Shown here piece after piece: positions 35,807-43,883 of a stretch of 57,560 nt of DNA; positions within the stretch are counted from its first letter, which is position 1; each line of letters begins with the position of its first letter. Under the pieces are notes generated by a model that was not told the origin of the DNA, did no database searches, and saw nothing but the letters and a program-made list of their open reading frames with translations. Position numbers and translations under genes: made by a program. Origin of the DNA: a virus; the IMG/VR virus record IMGVR_UViG_3300032313_001576, positions 1-57,560 of that record; one strand, given 5' to 3'.

Positions 35807-36862
35807 TCACGACCCCCTAGACGCATTGATGACGATGAGCTTGGGGGAGAACTCGTAGTGATTGGCCAAGTTCTGCGTGTTGCTTGAGGTCTCGACAGAG
35901 AGCTGTACGCGATCATTGGTGATCGCTAAGTTCTCAAGCGTGAGACCTTGGCCGTATGCGGCAGGCCCGGGAGGGGGGCCTGTGGTGAACCTGCGCATGG
36001 AGGACATGTTCACGGTACCATTGCGATCTTGGACGCATGTCCCGCTGACGTGAACGTTACGGTGAACCGGACTTCCATTCGTCGCAGGTCCGAACAATAT
36101 TGTAATATTAACGCTTACTTCACTATTGTTGGCAGACCCAACTCCGGGAGCACTTCCGAGGTTTCCAGTGATGAACACCCCGGCAGCTACTCCGGCAGAG
36201 TCACAGATGTTGAGGCCCATCGAGAGCTGATCCGTCGGAGACCCGATTACTCCTACGACTCCTCCGAGCGTGATTCCTACTCGAGAACTCACACTGTTCG
36301 GAATAATCTCCATCGTCCCCAGTCTTACAGAAAACGTACCGGTCATATCCGCAACGGACAAGTCGCTCTCGCTCCGCGCCCCGACGAATACGCCGCCACC
36401 GTAGCCAGAACCGAGACCGAGAGACGAGGTCAGCTCGCCTTCCACGGCGACATCGCCCGTAAAGGTGACTTCTTCCTCCGCCTCGAGATCTGGTAGTGTG
36501 AAAGGTACCCACAGCCCAGTGCCCAGGTCGAAGGCAAGCAGGTCGCCGTCGTTTGCACCCGACACCTCCACATCTTCCAGATCGGAGAGGGACAGGGAGA
36601 CTTCAGGAATGGGAGTCGTTACTTTTAGCCAGCGACCCAGCGCAGGCTCGTGCGTCGGTGCGATGACCAGATCTCCGTCGTCCGCATCCGTGTTCCCATA
36701 GGAGAACGCGTAGATCTGCGTGATCTGGCGAACGAGGACCATCTGACCATCCGCAGCGTCTCTTGCGGACAGCGCACGAAGGGCGGCGATGTCGCCTACG
36801 GGATCCTGGACGAGATCGCCGGTAAGCATGCCCGAACGGCGGCGAAAGAAAGTGCGGCTCAT
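35807..36862 (-). CDS. Putative tail fibre/appendage protein
   Basis: A 351-aa beta-rich protein, Gly/Ser/Asn/Thr-rich, with LGRWLKVTTP at about 77 as in many phage fibre attachment regions. A long repeat-free beta body and a Ser/Asn tail follow. The start overlaps the upstream minus gene as ATGA. Tail fibre or head fibre is inferred from composition. Confidence 0.5.
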   Translation of the reverse strand: MSRTFFRRRSGMLTGDLVQDPVGDIAALRALSARDAADGQMVLVRQITQIYAFSYGNTDADDGDLVIAPTHEPALGRWLKVTTPIPEVSLSLSDLEDVEVSGANDGDLLAFDLGTGLWVPFTLPDLEAEEEVTFTGDVAVEGELTSSLGLGSGYGGGVFVGARSESDLSVADMTGTFSVRLGTMEIIPNSVSSRVGITLGGVVGVIGSPTDQLSMGLNICDSAGVAAGVFITGNLGSAPGVGSANNSEVSVNITILFGPATNGSPVHRNVHVSGTCVQDRNGTVNMSSMRRFTTGPPPGPAAYGQGLTLENLAITNDRVQLSVETSSNTQNLANHYEFSPKLIVINASRGS

Positions 36863-37227
36863 ACCGGCACCACCAGCCCGATCCAGGCGCTCAGGGTGGG
36901 AGAGGTTCCAGAGACCGAGGTCACTTGCAGGGCAACACGGCTCAGCCCCTGGACCTCAAAGGTGGCCATGTCGGAGCTGTTGACATTGAGGGCTTCGCCT
37001 TGATGCCATTCTCCACTGATCGGCGAGTACCACCAGACTTGCACAGTAAAGACTGGCGACGTCCCACCCGTCTTGAAGAACAGATGGATGTACTCATTCC
37101 GCTGAAGCAGTACTCCATCAGTCGCCGTAGAGGGCGCGCTGGTTGTCGCGGACACCGCGCTCAGCACCGCCCGTGAGGCGGCAGTTGAACCGGCAATTGC
37201 CGAGCGGACATTGACCTTGCTTCCCAT
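36859..37227 (-). CDS. Beta-rich appendage-associated protein
   Basis: ATG 37227 has GGAG about 5 nt upstream (a second ATG at 37230 is adjacent). The 122-aa product is beta-rich (VFTVQVWWYSPISGEWHQG) and lies directly upstream of the fibre-like gene, overlapping it as ATGA. Probably a partner or chaperone-like accessory of that protein. Confidence 0.5.
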   Translation of the reverse strand: MGSKVNVRSAIAGSTAASRAVLSAVSATTSAPSTATDGVLLQRNEYIHLFFKTGGTSPVFTVQVWWYSPISGEWHQGEALNVNSSDMATFEVQGLSRVALQVTSVSGTSPTLSAWIGLVVPV

Positions 37228-37308
37228 CATGGCTCCAGAGTTGCCCAATCATAGCGCAACAAACTTAGTCGCGCACTTCGATCGCGGCGGCGGAAGATGT
37301 GGAAAACT

Positions 37309-37325
37309 GGTTTCCGATGGAAACC
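37309..37325. repeat. Inverted repeat in 37228-37456 intergenic region
   Basis: GGTTTCC-GAT-GGAAACC, a 7-bp palindrome about 50 bp before the candidate promoter of the holin-like gene. Possible operator. Confidence 0.4.
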
Positions 37326-37372
37326 ATTTCTTCCGAGTAGTGCCGTGCGAAGCGGCCCAAAACACATGAGAG

Positions 37373-37401
37373 TTGACAAGGAAACCTTACTCCTTTAGAC
37401 T
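37373..37401 (+). promoter_or_regulatory. Sigma70-like promoter before holin-like gene
   Basis: TTGACA, a 17-nt spacer and TAGACT, ending 55 nt before ATG 37457. The -35 is perfect, the -10 four of six. Confidence 0.5.
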
Positions 37402-37423
37402 TGTCCTGTCCACCACGGGTAGC

Positions 37424-37445
37424 GATTTTCCTAAACGGGAAAATC
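37424..37445 (+). promoter_or_regulatory. Palindrome before holin-like gene ribosome site
   Basis: GATTTTCC-TAAACG-GGAAAATC, an 8-bp perfect inverted repeat ending just before AGGAG. It may be an operator or a leader hairpin limiting translation. Confidence 0.45.
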
Positions 37446-37456
37446 AGGAGCTAAAC

Positions 37457-37708
37457 ATGAAATCGTTGCAGAGTAAAAAGCTCCTGGCCTACCTCGTGGC
37501 TGAGGCGACTTGGAAGATCCTTCTGGGGATCACGCTTTGGCTTCACCCCGAAGAAGGCGCAGTTCCGCGCTGGGCACTCATCACGATGATCGTGACTGCC
37601 GGCTTTCTTGAGGTGGGCTACATCTTGGGGCAGGCATACGTAGATCGCTTCATCACGGCGACGCGCATTGGACGCCGCGATGAAGACGACAAGCCGACAC
37701 AGCCGTAG
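37457..37708 (+). CDS. Holin-like two-TM protein
   Basis: ATG 37457 has AGGAG upstream. The 83-aa product has two hydrophobic segments (about 9-30 and 43-65) with a short loop between and a charged tail (RRDEDDKPTQP), a layout typical of small holins. It is an isolated plus-strand gene with its own promoter-like sequence between two minus-strand regions, like a separately timed lysis gene. No endolysin is recognised in the window, so the role is inferred. Confidence 0.5.
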   Translation: MKSLQSKKLLAYLVAEATWKILLGITLWLHPEEGAVPRWALITMIVTAGFLEVGYILGQAYVDRFITATRIGRRDEDDKPTQP

Positions 37709-37709
37709 A

Positions 37710-38279
37710 TTAGAACATCGACGATACGTAGTCTGTCATCTTAGAAGCGATGGGTCCCTGCACATCGAGAGGATTCTGGGCCGAGAAGGGACTCATACCG
37801 CCCTCCAGGGTCATGGCGTTCGCCGTTCGTCTAGAAGCGCCTGCCCGCCGCAGTCCGGCATTTGCGAGAGATCCCTTCAAGCCCGCGATCGCGTACCCTG
37901 GACCCGCCGTCTGTAGACCCTGTGAAAAGTCGCTGACCAGCGGGGCTGCCTTAAGGGCAGCAGTCTGCGATGCGCTTCCAAAGCGTCCTAGACCTCTTAC
38001 GAAACGATTTGAGCTCTCCATCGCTTTCAGCGCAGAAGCAGGCGTGAAGATTGCTTGCTTCTCAAGCTCGTCTCTGAAGAAGTACAATGCCTCTGGGGAT
38101 AGAGCCGAGGCGGTTTTTGAGACCCGTTCTTTCGCTTTCGTGACCTTTCCGTTCTTTGTTCTTATCTTCTGCGACAGTGTGACGCCGTCAACCTTGACCT
38201 TCCGGTCGAGTGCTCCCCGGCTTTTGCCATTCACGGAGCTGGAGGAACTGACGGATGATAGGAAAACACTGGAGGGCAT
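37710..38279 (-). CDS. Protein with internal YFFRDELEKQA tag
   Basis: A 189-aa product; no convincing ribosome site precedes ATG 38279, so the start may be further in. It contains VSKTASALSPEALYFFRDELEKQAIF (about 53-78), the FF-x-DELEKxA tag joined to K-x-A-S segments, followed by an Ala/Gly/Leu body. If translation starts shortly before YFF, the tag would be N-terminal as in the other cases. Function unknown. Confidence 0.45.
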   Translation of the reverse strand: MPSSVFLSSVSSSSSVNGKSRGALDRKVKVDGVTLSQKIRTKNGKVTKAKERVSKTASALSPEALYFFRDELEKQAIFTPASALKAMESSNRFVRGLGRFGSASQTAALKAAPLVSDFSQGLQTAGPGYAIAGLKGSLANAGLRRAGASRRTANAMTLEGGMSPFSAQNPLDVQGPIASKMTDYVSSMF

Positions 38280-38291
38280 TGTGCACCAGCT

Positions 38292-38310
38292 AAAAAGGGC
38301 CGTGAGGCCC
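38292..38310 (-). terminator. Terminator after topoisomerase B gene
   Basis: On the minus strand GGGCC-TCAC-GGCCC followed by five T, 34 nt beyond the stop of the topoisomerase gene. Confidence 0.75.
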
Positions 38311-38343
38311 AGTATATCGTACAGCAGCCCTCGCGGGCGACTG

Positions 38344-40230
38344 TCAAATCGTGACTTCGAGCCCTCCTCCTTGTGAGAGAAGCTCCATCAGCATTTCATA
38401 GCGTACCTCCACATCCTTCCCGAGGAGGCCGTTGATGGTCTCCTCCGTGATGTCGGCGTCACGCTCGTTAATCGTGACCCGCTCCAACCGGCGGTTCTTC
38501 GGATTCATCGCGGTGTCCCACAACATCGCGGGAGGCATCTCTCCCAAGCCCTTGAACCTCGTGACCTGCGGATGACTGCGAGGGTGCGCGGTCAGTAGCT
38601 TGTTGAGCGCCTTCTCGTCACGAACCCAATGTGTTGCCTTGCCAATGTCGACTCGGTACAGAGGCGGCACCGCCAAGAACACCCTGCCATCCAGTATAAG
38701 ATCCGGAAGGAAGCGGAAGAAGAAGGTCATCGCCAAGACTGCGATGTGGTCTCCGTCGCTATCCGCATCCATTAGAAGAATGATCTTTCCGTACCTCAGC
38801 TTGCGAATGTCGAAGGTTGACCCGATTCCACACCCCAAGGCATCTACGATGTTCTTGAGCTCCTCGTTCTGCATGGCCTTTGCCAAGCTGAGGTTCTCGG
38901 AGTTCATGATCTTCCCGCGAAGCGCGAGGATGGCCTGCGTCTTGCGGTCTCTCGCCATCTTGGCAGATCCACCAGCGGAGTCCCCTTCGACCAAGAACAG
39001 TTCGGTACTGTCCCGATCGCTGGAGCTGCAATCTGAGAGTTTGCCCGGAAGGCGCAGCCGGTTGACCGGGCCCGACCGAGAGACTGCCTCGCTTGCCGTG
39101 CGGGCCGCTGCGCGCGCCTGTGCTGCCTTGACGATCCGGCGAACCAGCTCCGTTGACTGTCTCGGATTTGCATTCAGCCAAGAGGTCGCTGCCGCACGGA
39201 TCACGGGCTCTATCTTCTTCTCGACTTCGGGGTTGTTGAGCCGATCCTTCGTCTGCCCTTGGAACTGTGGATCCTCCACAAACACCGAGACGAGAAGCAC
39301 CATGCCCTCACGGATGTCGTTGGGCGTGATCTTCAGCTTCTTGGGAACTTCCTTGTGATCGGACATCAAATCGCGGATCGCAGCAACGACACCGCCATCC
39401 ACCGCCTTCTCGTGCGTGCCTCCGTCCCGAGTCGGGATGGCATTCGCGTAGGACTTCGAGACAGTCGCAGTGGAGCCTGTCCATGAAACCACGGCCTGAA
39501 CCCGAGGGTTGTCGGTGTCCACGACCAGGGGGAAGTCCGTGATGATGTCATCGCTTTGCGAGCGGAGGAGCTCGCCCATGAAGTCCACCAGTCCGCCGGT
39601 GAAGCAGAACTTCTCGGACTTGCCAGGGCTGCGGAGGTGGAACTCAACACCTGGCGTGAGGTACGCCCGGATCTTCATTCTCTCCTTCACAGTCTCGTAA
39701 TCGAACTCCTGTTCCCCAAAGATCTGCGGATCAGGGCGGAACGAGACTGTGGTCCCCCGATCACGGGACTTGCTGATCTCGAGATCGCCTTGGGGCACGC
39801 CCCGAGAGAACTCGCGCACAGCGTTTTGCCCGTTGCGCGAGGAGCTGACCACCATCTGCACAGACAGCGCGTTGACCACGCTGCTGCCAACGCCGTGCAA
39901 GCCACCGGAGGTCTTGTAGGCCCCATCTCCGAACTTACCGCCCGCGTGCAGGACGGTGAAGATGACATCGAGCGCGGAGGTTCCTGTCTTCGGATGGATG
40001 TCGAAGGGAATGCCGCGGCCATCATCTGTGACCTCGGCCGTGTCTCCCTCCAGCTCAACGTAGATCTTCCGGGCATGGCCCGCGATCGCCTCATCCACCG
40101 AGTTGTCGAGGATCTCCCAGAGGAGATGATGAAACCCGGCGGCATCCGTGCCACCAATGTACATGCCCGGACGTTTACGTACCGCCTCCAGTCCTTCGAG
40201 GACCGTAATACTACTTGCATCGTAGCTCAT
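38344..40230 (-). CDS. gyrB: Type IIA topoisomerase subunit B (GyrB/ParE-like)
   Basis: ATG 40230 has AGGAG 6 nt upstream; ATG 40236 is too close to it. The 628-aa product has the GHKL ATPase elements: EILDNSVDEA (39-48), DDGRGIP (69-75) and GGLHGVGSSVVNALS (109-123). A TOPRIM domain follows, with LVEGDSAGGSA (about 408-418) and DADSDGD (about 485-491). The family cleaves and passes DNA with an A subunit, which is not in this window. It lacks the extra insert of Gram-negative gyrase B. The GTCATAA motif lies 33 nt upstream. Confidence 0.93.
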   Translation of the reverse strand: MSYDASSITVLEGLEAVRKRPGMYIGGTDAAGFHHLLWEILDNSVDEAIAGHARKIYVELEGDTAEVTDDGRGIPFDIHPKTGTSALDVIFTVLHAGGKFGDGAYKTSGGLHGVGSSVVNALSVQMVVSSSRNGQNAVREFSRGVPQGDLEISKSRDRGTTVSFRPDPQIFGEQEFDYETVKERMKIRAYLTPGVEFHLRSPGKSEKFCFTGGLVDFMGELLRSQSDDIITDFPLVVDTDNPRVQAVVSWTGSTATVSKSYANAIPTRDGGTHEKAVDGGVVAAIRDLMSDHKEVPKKLKITPNDIREGMVLLVSVFVEDPQFQGQTKDRLNNPEVEKKIEPVIRAAATSWLNANPRQSTELVRRIVKAAQARAAARTASEAVSRSGPVNRLRLPGKLSDCSSSDRDSTELFLVEGDSAGGSAKMARDRKTQAILALRGKIMNSENLSLAKAMQNEELKNIVDALGCGIGSTFDIRKLRYGKIILLMDADSDGDHIAVLAMTFFFRFLPDLILDGRVFLAVPPLYRVDIGKATHWVRDEKALNKLLTAHPRSHPQVTRFKGLGEMPPAMLWDTAMNPKNRRLERVTINERDADITEETINGLLGKDVEVRYEMLMELLSQGGGLEVTI

Positions 40231-40262
40231 TCGCATCTCCTATGTGTGGGGCTACTCCTTGC

Positions 40263-40269
40263 TTATGAC
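40263..40269 (-). promoter_or_regulatory. GTCATAA promoter-like motif
   Basis: GTCATAA 33 nt before the topoisomerase B start on the minus strand. Confidence 0.45.
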
Positions 40270-40286
40270 GGCGTACACGGTACACT

Positions 40287-40363
40287 TTCCATGCCTCCGG
40301 GAATCGGCACCCGTAGAGGCAGGCCCCTCGGAAGACGCCTCCGCTTCCGAGGGGCCTTTTTTT
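40287..40363 (+). ncRNA. Candidate small RNA or isolated plus-strand terminator
   Basis: A nested hairpin at 40292-40321 (TGCCTC / GAGGCA enclosing CGGG / CCCG) is followed at once by a 13-bp perfect stem (40322-40334 with 40344-40356) and seven T on the plus strand. No plus-strand gene lies upstream within 2.5 kb, so the terminator would serve a short plus transcript. A weak promoter-like pair (TTGCTT, 16 nt, TACACT, 40259-40286) precedes it. Transcription is unproven. Confidence 0.4.
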
Positions 40364-40709
40364 ACCATCGACTCGTGTCAGGGTCGTTCCTGTAGCCATT
40401 CAACTCGCTCTGGAGCCTTCGCCTGTCATCTTCGAGCTTCTCGACAGTGGCTTCCAGAGACTCCAGCTCTTTCGCAAGGTTGTCGGCAATCCGGATGGCC
40501 TCGCGGACGGAGGAAGAATCCAGCACCTCCAGAAGCTCGGACACCTTCGGATAATCCTCCAGATGCTCCCGGAGTTCCATGAGGTACAGCCCGTGCACCC
40601 CTTCGCTTTCTGCCCATGTGGCAAGAGCAAAGAGGATTCGGGACAGTGCCTTGTCGCGCGAGAGGTTGATGTCTTTGATCTCTTGAAGCAGCGCATCTTT
40701 CTCAGTCAT
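40362..40709 (-). CDS. Helical coiled-coil protein
   Basis: A 115-aa product with a C-terminal coiled coil (LAKELESLEATVEKLEDDRR). It overlaps the upstream gene as ATGA. Function unknown; co-expressed with the clamp-like protein. Confidence 0.5.
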   Translation of the reverse strand: MTEKDALLQEIKDINLSRDKALSRILFALATWAESEGVHGLYLMELREHLEDYPKVSELLEVLDSSSVREAIRIADNLAKELESLEATVEKLEDDRRRLQSELNGYRNDPDTSRW

Positions 40710-41323
40710 GTGGTCTCCTCGGTATCAGTGGACTCTTCAATCGTTCGAAGCGGCATGAGGGTGATCACCACCTCCTCAATGTCTGCCCACCAATCGTCGT
40801 TAGATTCGACCGTCTCACAGCGGAGCGTGATCGGGTGCAGGTAAGAGACTTGCGCGATGTGGACGAACTGGACCGGAAGTTTCGGACCAGTTGGGTATAG
40901 CAGCTTGAGGGTTTCGGTAATCGCCGCAAGAAGCGCGAGGCTTACCCCGAGGTTGGGAACGAGGTTCACCCCGACCGGGGCCGGGTCTCTGTCAGTCGAG
41001 TCCAGCGCGGACTCGATGCTCTTCCAGGTGGAGGATCCCTCATCGAAATCAACTGGGGCGATGTCGGCGTCGCGTCCCAGCTTTGCAATCCTTTTGATGT
41101 CCTCGAATGAGATGAGGACATCCAGCATGTCATCCTCGAGTTCTGGATCGTAGTATGTGATCTGAATGGCCATGTATTGATTGGCAGCTTCGATGAAGAC
41201 GAGACTCTCTCCTTCGTCGGTGACCAAGTGGACATCGAGGTGCGGCGGCTTCTTGCCCTGAAGCGGGGAGACCCCACTTTCCACAAATAACTTGATGGCC
41301 CTGGCCATCCTTGCGTCGATCAT
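40706..41323 (-). CDS. Possible sliding-clamp-like protein
   Basis: A 205-aa product. Two weakly similar halves each show a helix followed by strands. The last segment, EEVVITLMPLR, resembles the conserved VVMPMRL ending of beta clamps, and SLALLAAITETLKLL resembles a clamp helix. A length of about 200 residues would suit a trimeric clamp. These are pattern resemblances only. The GATATAAG-type motif lies 25 nt upstream and AGGAGG precedes the ATG. Confidence 0.4.
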   Translation of the reverse strand: MIDARMARAIKLFVESGVSPLQGKKPPHLDVHLVTDEGESLVFIEAANQYMAIQITYYDPELEDDMLDVLISFEDIKRIAKLGRDADIAPVDFDEGSSTWKSIESALDSTDRDPAPVGVNLVPNLGVSLALLAAITETLKLLYPTGPKLPVQFVHIAQVSYLHPITLRCETVESNDDWWADIEEVVITLMPLRTIEESTDTEETT

Positions 41324-41347
41324 GTAAGCCTCCTGGGGCTGATAAAC

Positions 41348-41354
41348 TTATATC
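41348..41354 (-). promoter_or_regulatory. GATATAA promoter-like motif, second class
   Basis: AAAAGATGATATAA on the minus strand, 25 nt before the clamp-like start. The same 14-nt string occurs before the methyltransferase gene (54970-54983). Confidence 0.45.
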
Positions 41355-41381
41355 ATCTTTTGAAGTTATTTAGTGGGAGCT

Positions 41382-41413
41382 AAAAAGTCAGCGGCACTGG
41401 TGAGGTGCCGCTG
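41382..41413 (-). terminator. Terminator after the 41426-42550 gene
   Basis: On the minus strand CAGCGGCAC / GTGCCGCTG with a 7-nt loop, then ACTTTTT. Confidence 0.75.
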
Positions 41414-41425
41414 AACTTTTCAGAT

Positions 41426-42550
41426 CTACCCCTTCACCAGGTACATCTTCGGATCGGGGTTTCCGATCACCTGCGGCCGAAGCCACAGTCGGATCTTGCA
41501 CAGCTCCTCCTTCCCCTCTCGGGCCTGGGTCTCGAGGACCACTCGGTTGCCGACGTTCGCGCGCAGCACCCAGTAGTGGTTCCAGTGACCCCGGATGATC
41601 CGAGCCTTCTGGGACTTCTCCCCCGTCGTGGGCCTCTCTCCACCCGCGGACTTCTCCCCGGCGTATCGCTTGCCGAGGTGGATGACCGTGTAGGGCGAGA
41701 ACGACTCACCCCGTCGAGTTGCCCGTGCGATCTTCTTCGGCGACTTCGGCGACTTCGGGAGCACGCGCTCGTGCGTCACGTAGTCGGACTGAATCGCCAT
41801 GAGGAGGTTTGTCACCGTCCGCCTGGCCGCCGCAGAGCCGGGAGGGTCTTCGGCCATCCGCCGCTTGTGATCTTCGGTGAAGATCCAGAACGACAGGAGC
41901 GCATCGTCCCTGGAGACCACGTCGAACGAGTTGCCTTCGCCGATCACGATCTTGCCCTTGACGGGCTTCGACCGACTCTCGCCGACGACGAGGACCAGAA
42001 TGGCACGCTCGAAGATCGTGTCCTCCCGGTTTTCGCCCATCGCCGCGCGGAACTCCTCTGAGAGGAGTTCCCGCTCCTCGTGGTTCAGCTCAAAGAGCTG
42101 CTTCTCCTTGTCGGCAATACGACGGTAGATCGCCTTCCGGCTGGGCATCCAATCCTCAGCGAGGTAGAATCCCTCTACGCGGTGCATCCCGGTCTCGTTG
42201 TTCCACACTTCAAAAATCGGGGGGACCTCTACCCAGATCGCCTGGTGGGGAAGACGGAACCCCTCCAGCTGGGGATCTTCCGGAGGATCCGTCGCCACCA
42301 TCGCTTGCGCGAGGGCGGCGTCGAGTTTCCAGTAGACCGGCTGCTTCTGTACGAGTCCGAGGACGTACGGCAGCTCTCGGAGCGTGGCGCGCTCATCCGC
42401 CTGTCCCGGCATATCGACAGCCGCCGACGCCAGGAAGGTGGACACCGGCAGAGAGGGCCGCTCCTTTTTCAGCTCCTCCATCTTCAGGTGGAGAAACTCT
42501 ACTCCGATCCGCGCTCCATCGGCGCTGAGCATGAGTTCGGGGTGCCGCAT
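41426..42550 (-). CDS. Unassigned protein with RGHW-type C-terminus
   Basis: A 374-aa product. The C-terminal 60 residues (RIIRGHWNHYWVLRANVG ... IRLWLRPQVIG) match the 'RGHW ... R-x-W-I-x-P' ending often seen in plasmid and phage proteins of unknown function. The rest is mixed alpha/beta. The start overlaps the end of the upstream gene by 52 nt, with a GAGG site 11 nt upstream. Function not known. Confidence 0.5.
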   Translation of the reverse strand: MRHPELMLSADGARIGVEFLHLKMEELKKERPSLPVSTFLASAAVDMPGQADERATLRELPYVLGLVQKQPVYWKLDAALAQAMVATDPPEDPQLEGFRLPHQAIWVEVPPIFEVWNNETGMHRVEGFYLAEDWMPSRKAIYRRIADKEKQLFELNHEERELLSEEFRAAMGENREDTIFERAILVLVVGESRSKPVKGKIVIGEGNSFDVVSRDDALLSFWIFTEDHKRRMAEDPPGSAAARRTVTNLLMAIQSDYVTHERVLPKSPKSPKKIARATRRGESFSPYTVIHLGKRYAGEKSAGGERPTTGEKSQKARIIRGHWNHYWVLRANVGNRVVLETQAREGKEELCKIRLWLRPQVIGNPDPKMYLVKG

Positions 42551-42951
42551 GTTGGTATTACCTCGTGTATTTTAGGTTTTTCCCACGTTTCGTGGATGAT
42601 CTCCACGAAGCATGGTTCCTGAATTAAATCCGGAAGTACGTCATTTATGAATGTCTCCATCATGGAGACAGGGTGGTACCCGTAGTCCTTCGCGGAGCAA
42701 ACTACGTCCCACCAACGGTCCTTCACGATGGACCGCTGTCCTCCCCATTCCTCGGGGATCCACATGGCGCCGCGAGGAATGAAGTTCCTCCTACCGAATG
42801 CGAGGAAGTGCTCTGACACCTCCATCTTCTTCGTGACATGGTCCCAGAAGTCCTGGAACATGTCAGAGCGCCTCCCGTTTGCGAAGCGGAGAGCGACCTC
42901 CGCCTCCTGCGTGAGCTTCGCACGGAAGCTCATCGCGGTGTACTCGCCCAT
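42499..42951 (-). CDS. Unassigned small protein
   Basis: The start at ATG 42951 is preceded by GGAGG and overlaps the upstream stop as TGATG. The 150-aa product is alpha/beta with Trp-rich segments (MWIPEEWGGQ). Its C-terminus contains three Cys. No family recognised. Confidence 0.5.
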   Translation of the reverse strand: MGEYTAMSFRAKLTQEAEVALRFANGRRSDMFQDFWDHVTKKMEVSEHFLAFGRRNFIPRGAMWIPEEWGGQRSIVKDRWWDVVCSAKDYGYHPVSMMETFINDVLPDLIQEPCFVEIIHETWEKPKIHEVIPTCGTPNSCSAPMERGSE

Positions 42952-43436
42952 CACTCCTCCCTGCGCTCGCGAATGCGAGCACTGATCCATTTTTTCTTGG
43001 CCATGTCGGGATCATAGACCCAGACATACCAATTCTTGGTGTGGAACTTCCGCAGCGCATTGAAGGGCGTTGCGCGAATCTTGCCGGTATCTCCAAGAAT
43101 TCGCCACACGTTCTTCACGCGGGTCCACGCCTCGGCCCGGCTGATCCCTCCTTTCTTGCAGGCCACACCCGCGAGGGGAATAGGGGCATCGGGGTAATCT
43201 TCGTCAATCCCGAGCTTCTTGGCCAACTCTTTGGCCTTGAAGAACTCGGGATCTCCCCACCAGACCCAGTCTACGCGGGTGGGCCGCTCGGTCGCCTCCT
43301 CCTTGATGGGCGGTGTCGAACTCCGCTGAGCCTCCAGCGGAGACTCGAGAGACTCGTACGTCTTGGCCAAAAGCGTCAACAACGACGCCTGGAGCCGTCC
43401 CACCTGGTCGAGCATTCGCATGATCTCATCTTTCAT
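42951..43436 (-). CDS. Unassigned helical protein
   Basis: A 161-aa product with an N-terminal helix (MKDEIMRMLDQVGRLQ), a Pro/Thr linker and a basic C-terminal domain (VKNVWRILGDTGKIRATPFNALRKFHTKNW) that could bind nucleic acid. First gene of a minus operon, with the GTCATAA motif 22 nt upstream. Confidence 0.5.
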   Translation of the reverse strand: MKDEIMRMLDQVGRLQASLLTLLAKTYESLESPLEAQRSSTPPIKEEATERPTRVDWVWWGDPEFFKAKELAKKLGIDEDYPDAPIPLAGVACKKGGISRAEAWTRVKNVWRILGDTGKIRATPFNALRKFHTKNWYVWVYDPDMAKKKWISARIRERREE

Positions 43437-43457
43437 GCTACCTTCCCTCCATGCTGT

Positions 43458-43464
43458 TTATGAC
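43458..43464 (-). promoter_or_regulatory. GTCATAA promoter-like motif
   Basis: GTCATAA on the minus strand, 22 nt before the start at 43436. Confidence 0.45.
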
Positions 43465-43511
43465 TGAAAAGTGCCTTCGCTTTACCACCCTCTATCTTTC
43501 AGGAGAGTCCC

Positions 43512-43814
43512 ATGGACCCCAAGCCCGAAACCGTCGAAGCTCCTGTCGCTGAGGCCCCTGCCGCCGCAGCCCCCGCTGTCGAGCAGCCGGTGGCTGATGC
43601 GACTCCTGCTCCCGAGGCTGCCCCCGCTCCCGCTGCGCCTGCTGCGGTTGAGGCCCAGCTGACCCCCGAGCAGACCGAGGCTGCCTTCGAGCTTGCCGAC
43701 GGTAACCCCGTGATCGCGGGCGTTCTTCTGCTGGTCACCGCCCTTTCGGGCATCTTCGGCCGCAAGCTGTGGAAGCGTCGGAAGCAGGCGCGGCAGCCGA
43801 AGCGCGAAGACTGA
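43512..43814 (+). CDS. Small Pro/Ala-rich membrane-anchored protein
   Basis: The only plus-strand gene in a long minus region, with AGGAG 7 nt upstream. The 100-aa product has about 50 residues of Pro/Ala/Glu low complexity, then a TM segment (PVIAGVLLLVTALSGIFG) and a basic tail (RKLWKRRKQARQPKR). Such single-pass proteins include spanin-like and envelope-interacting phage proteins; no specific assignment. Confidence 0.5.
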   Translation: MDPKPETVEAPVAEAPAAAAPAVEQPVADATPAPEAAPAPAAPAAVEAQLTPEQTEAAFELADGNPVIAGVLLLVTALSGIFGRKLWKRRKQARQPKRED

Positions 43815-43825
43815 GAACATCACCT

Positions 43826-43862
43826 AAAAAAAATGGCAGCCCCGGAGTGATCCGGGGCTGCC
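43826..43862 (-). terminator. Strong terminator between convergent genes
   Basis: GGCAGCCCCGG / CCGGGGCTGCC, an 11-bp stem with a 6-nt loop. On the minus strand it is followed by AT8; on the plus side the T content is lower. Confidence 0.8.
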
Positions 43863-43883
43863 TTCATTTGTTCTGCGCCTCCG

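Noticed and set aside
40244-40582. Plus-strand open frame over the orphan terminator
   Set aside because: It would read through the terminator stem and the T-run and overlaps the antisense coding region; no ribosome site.
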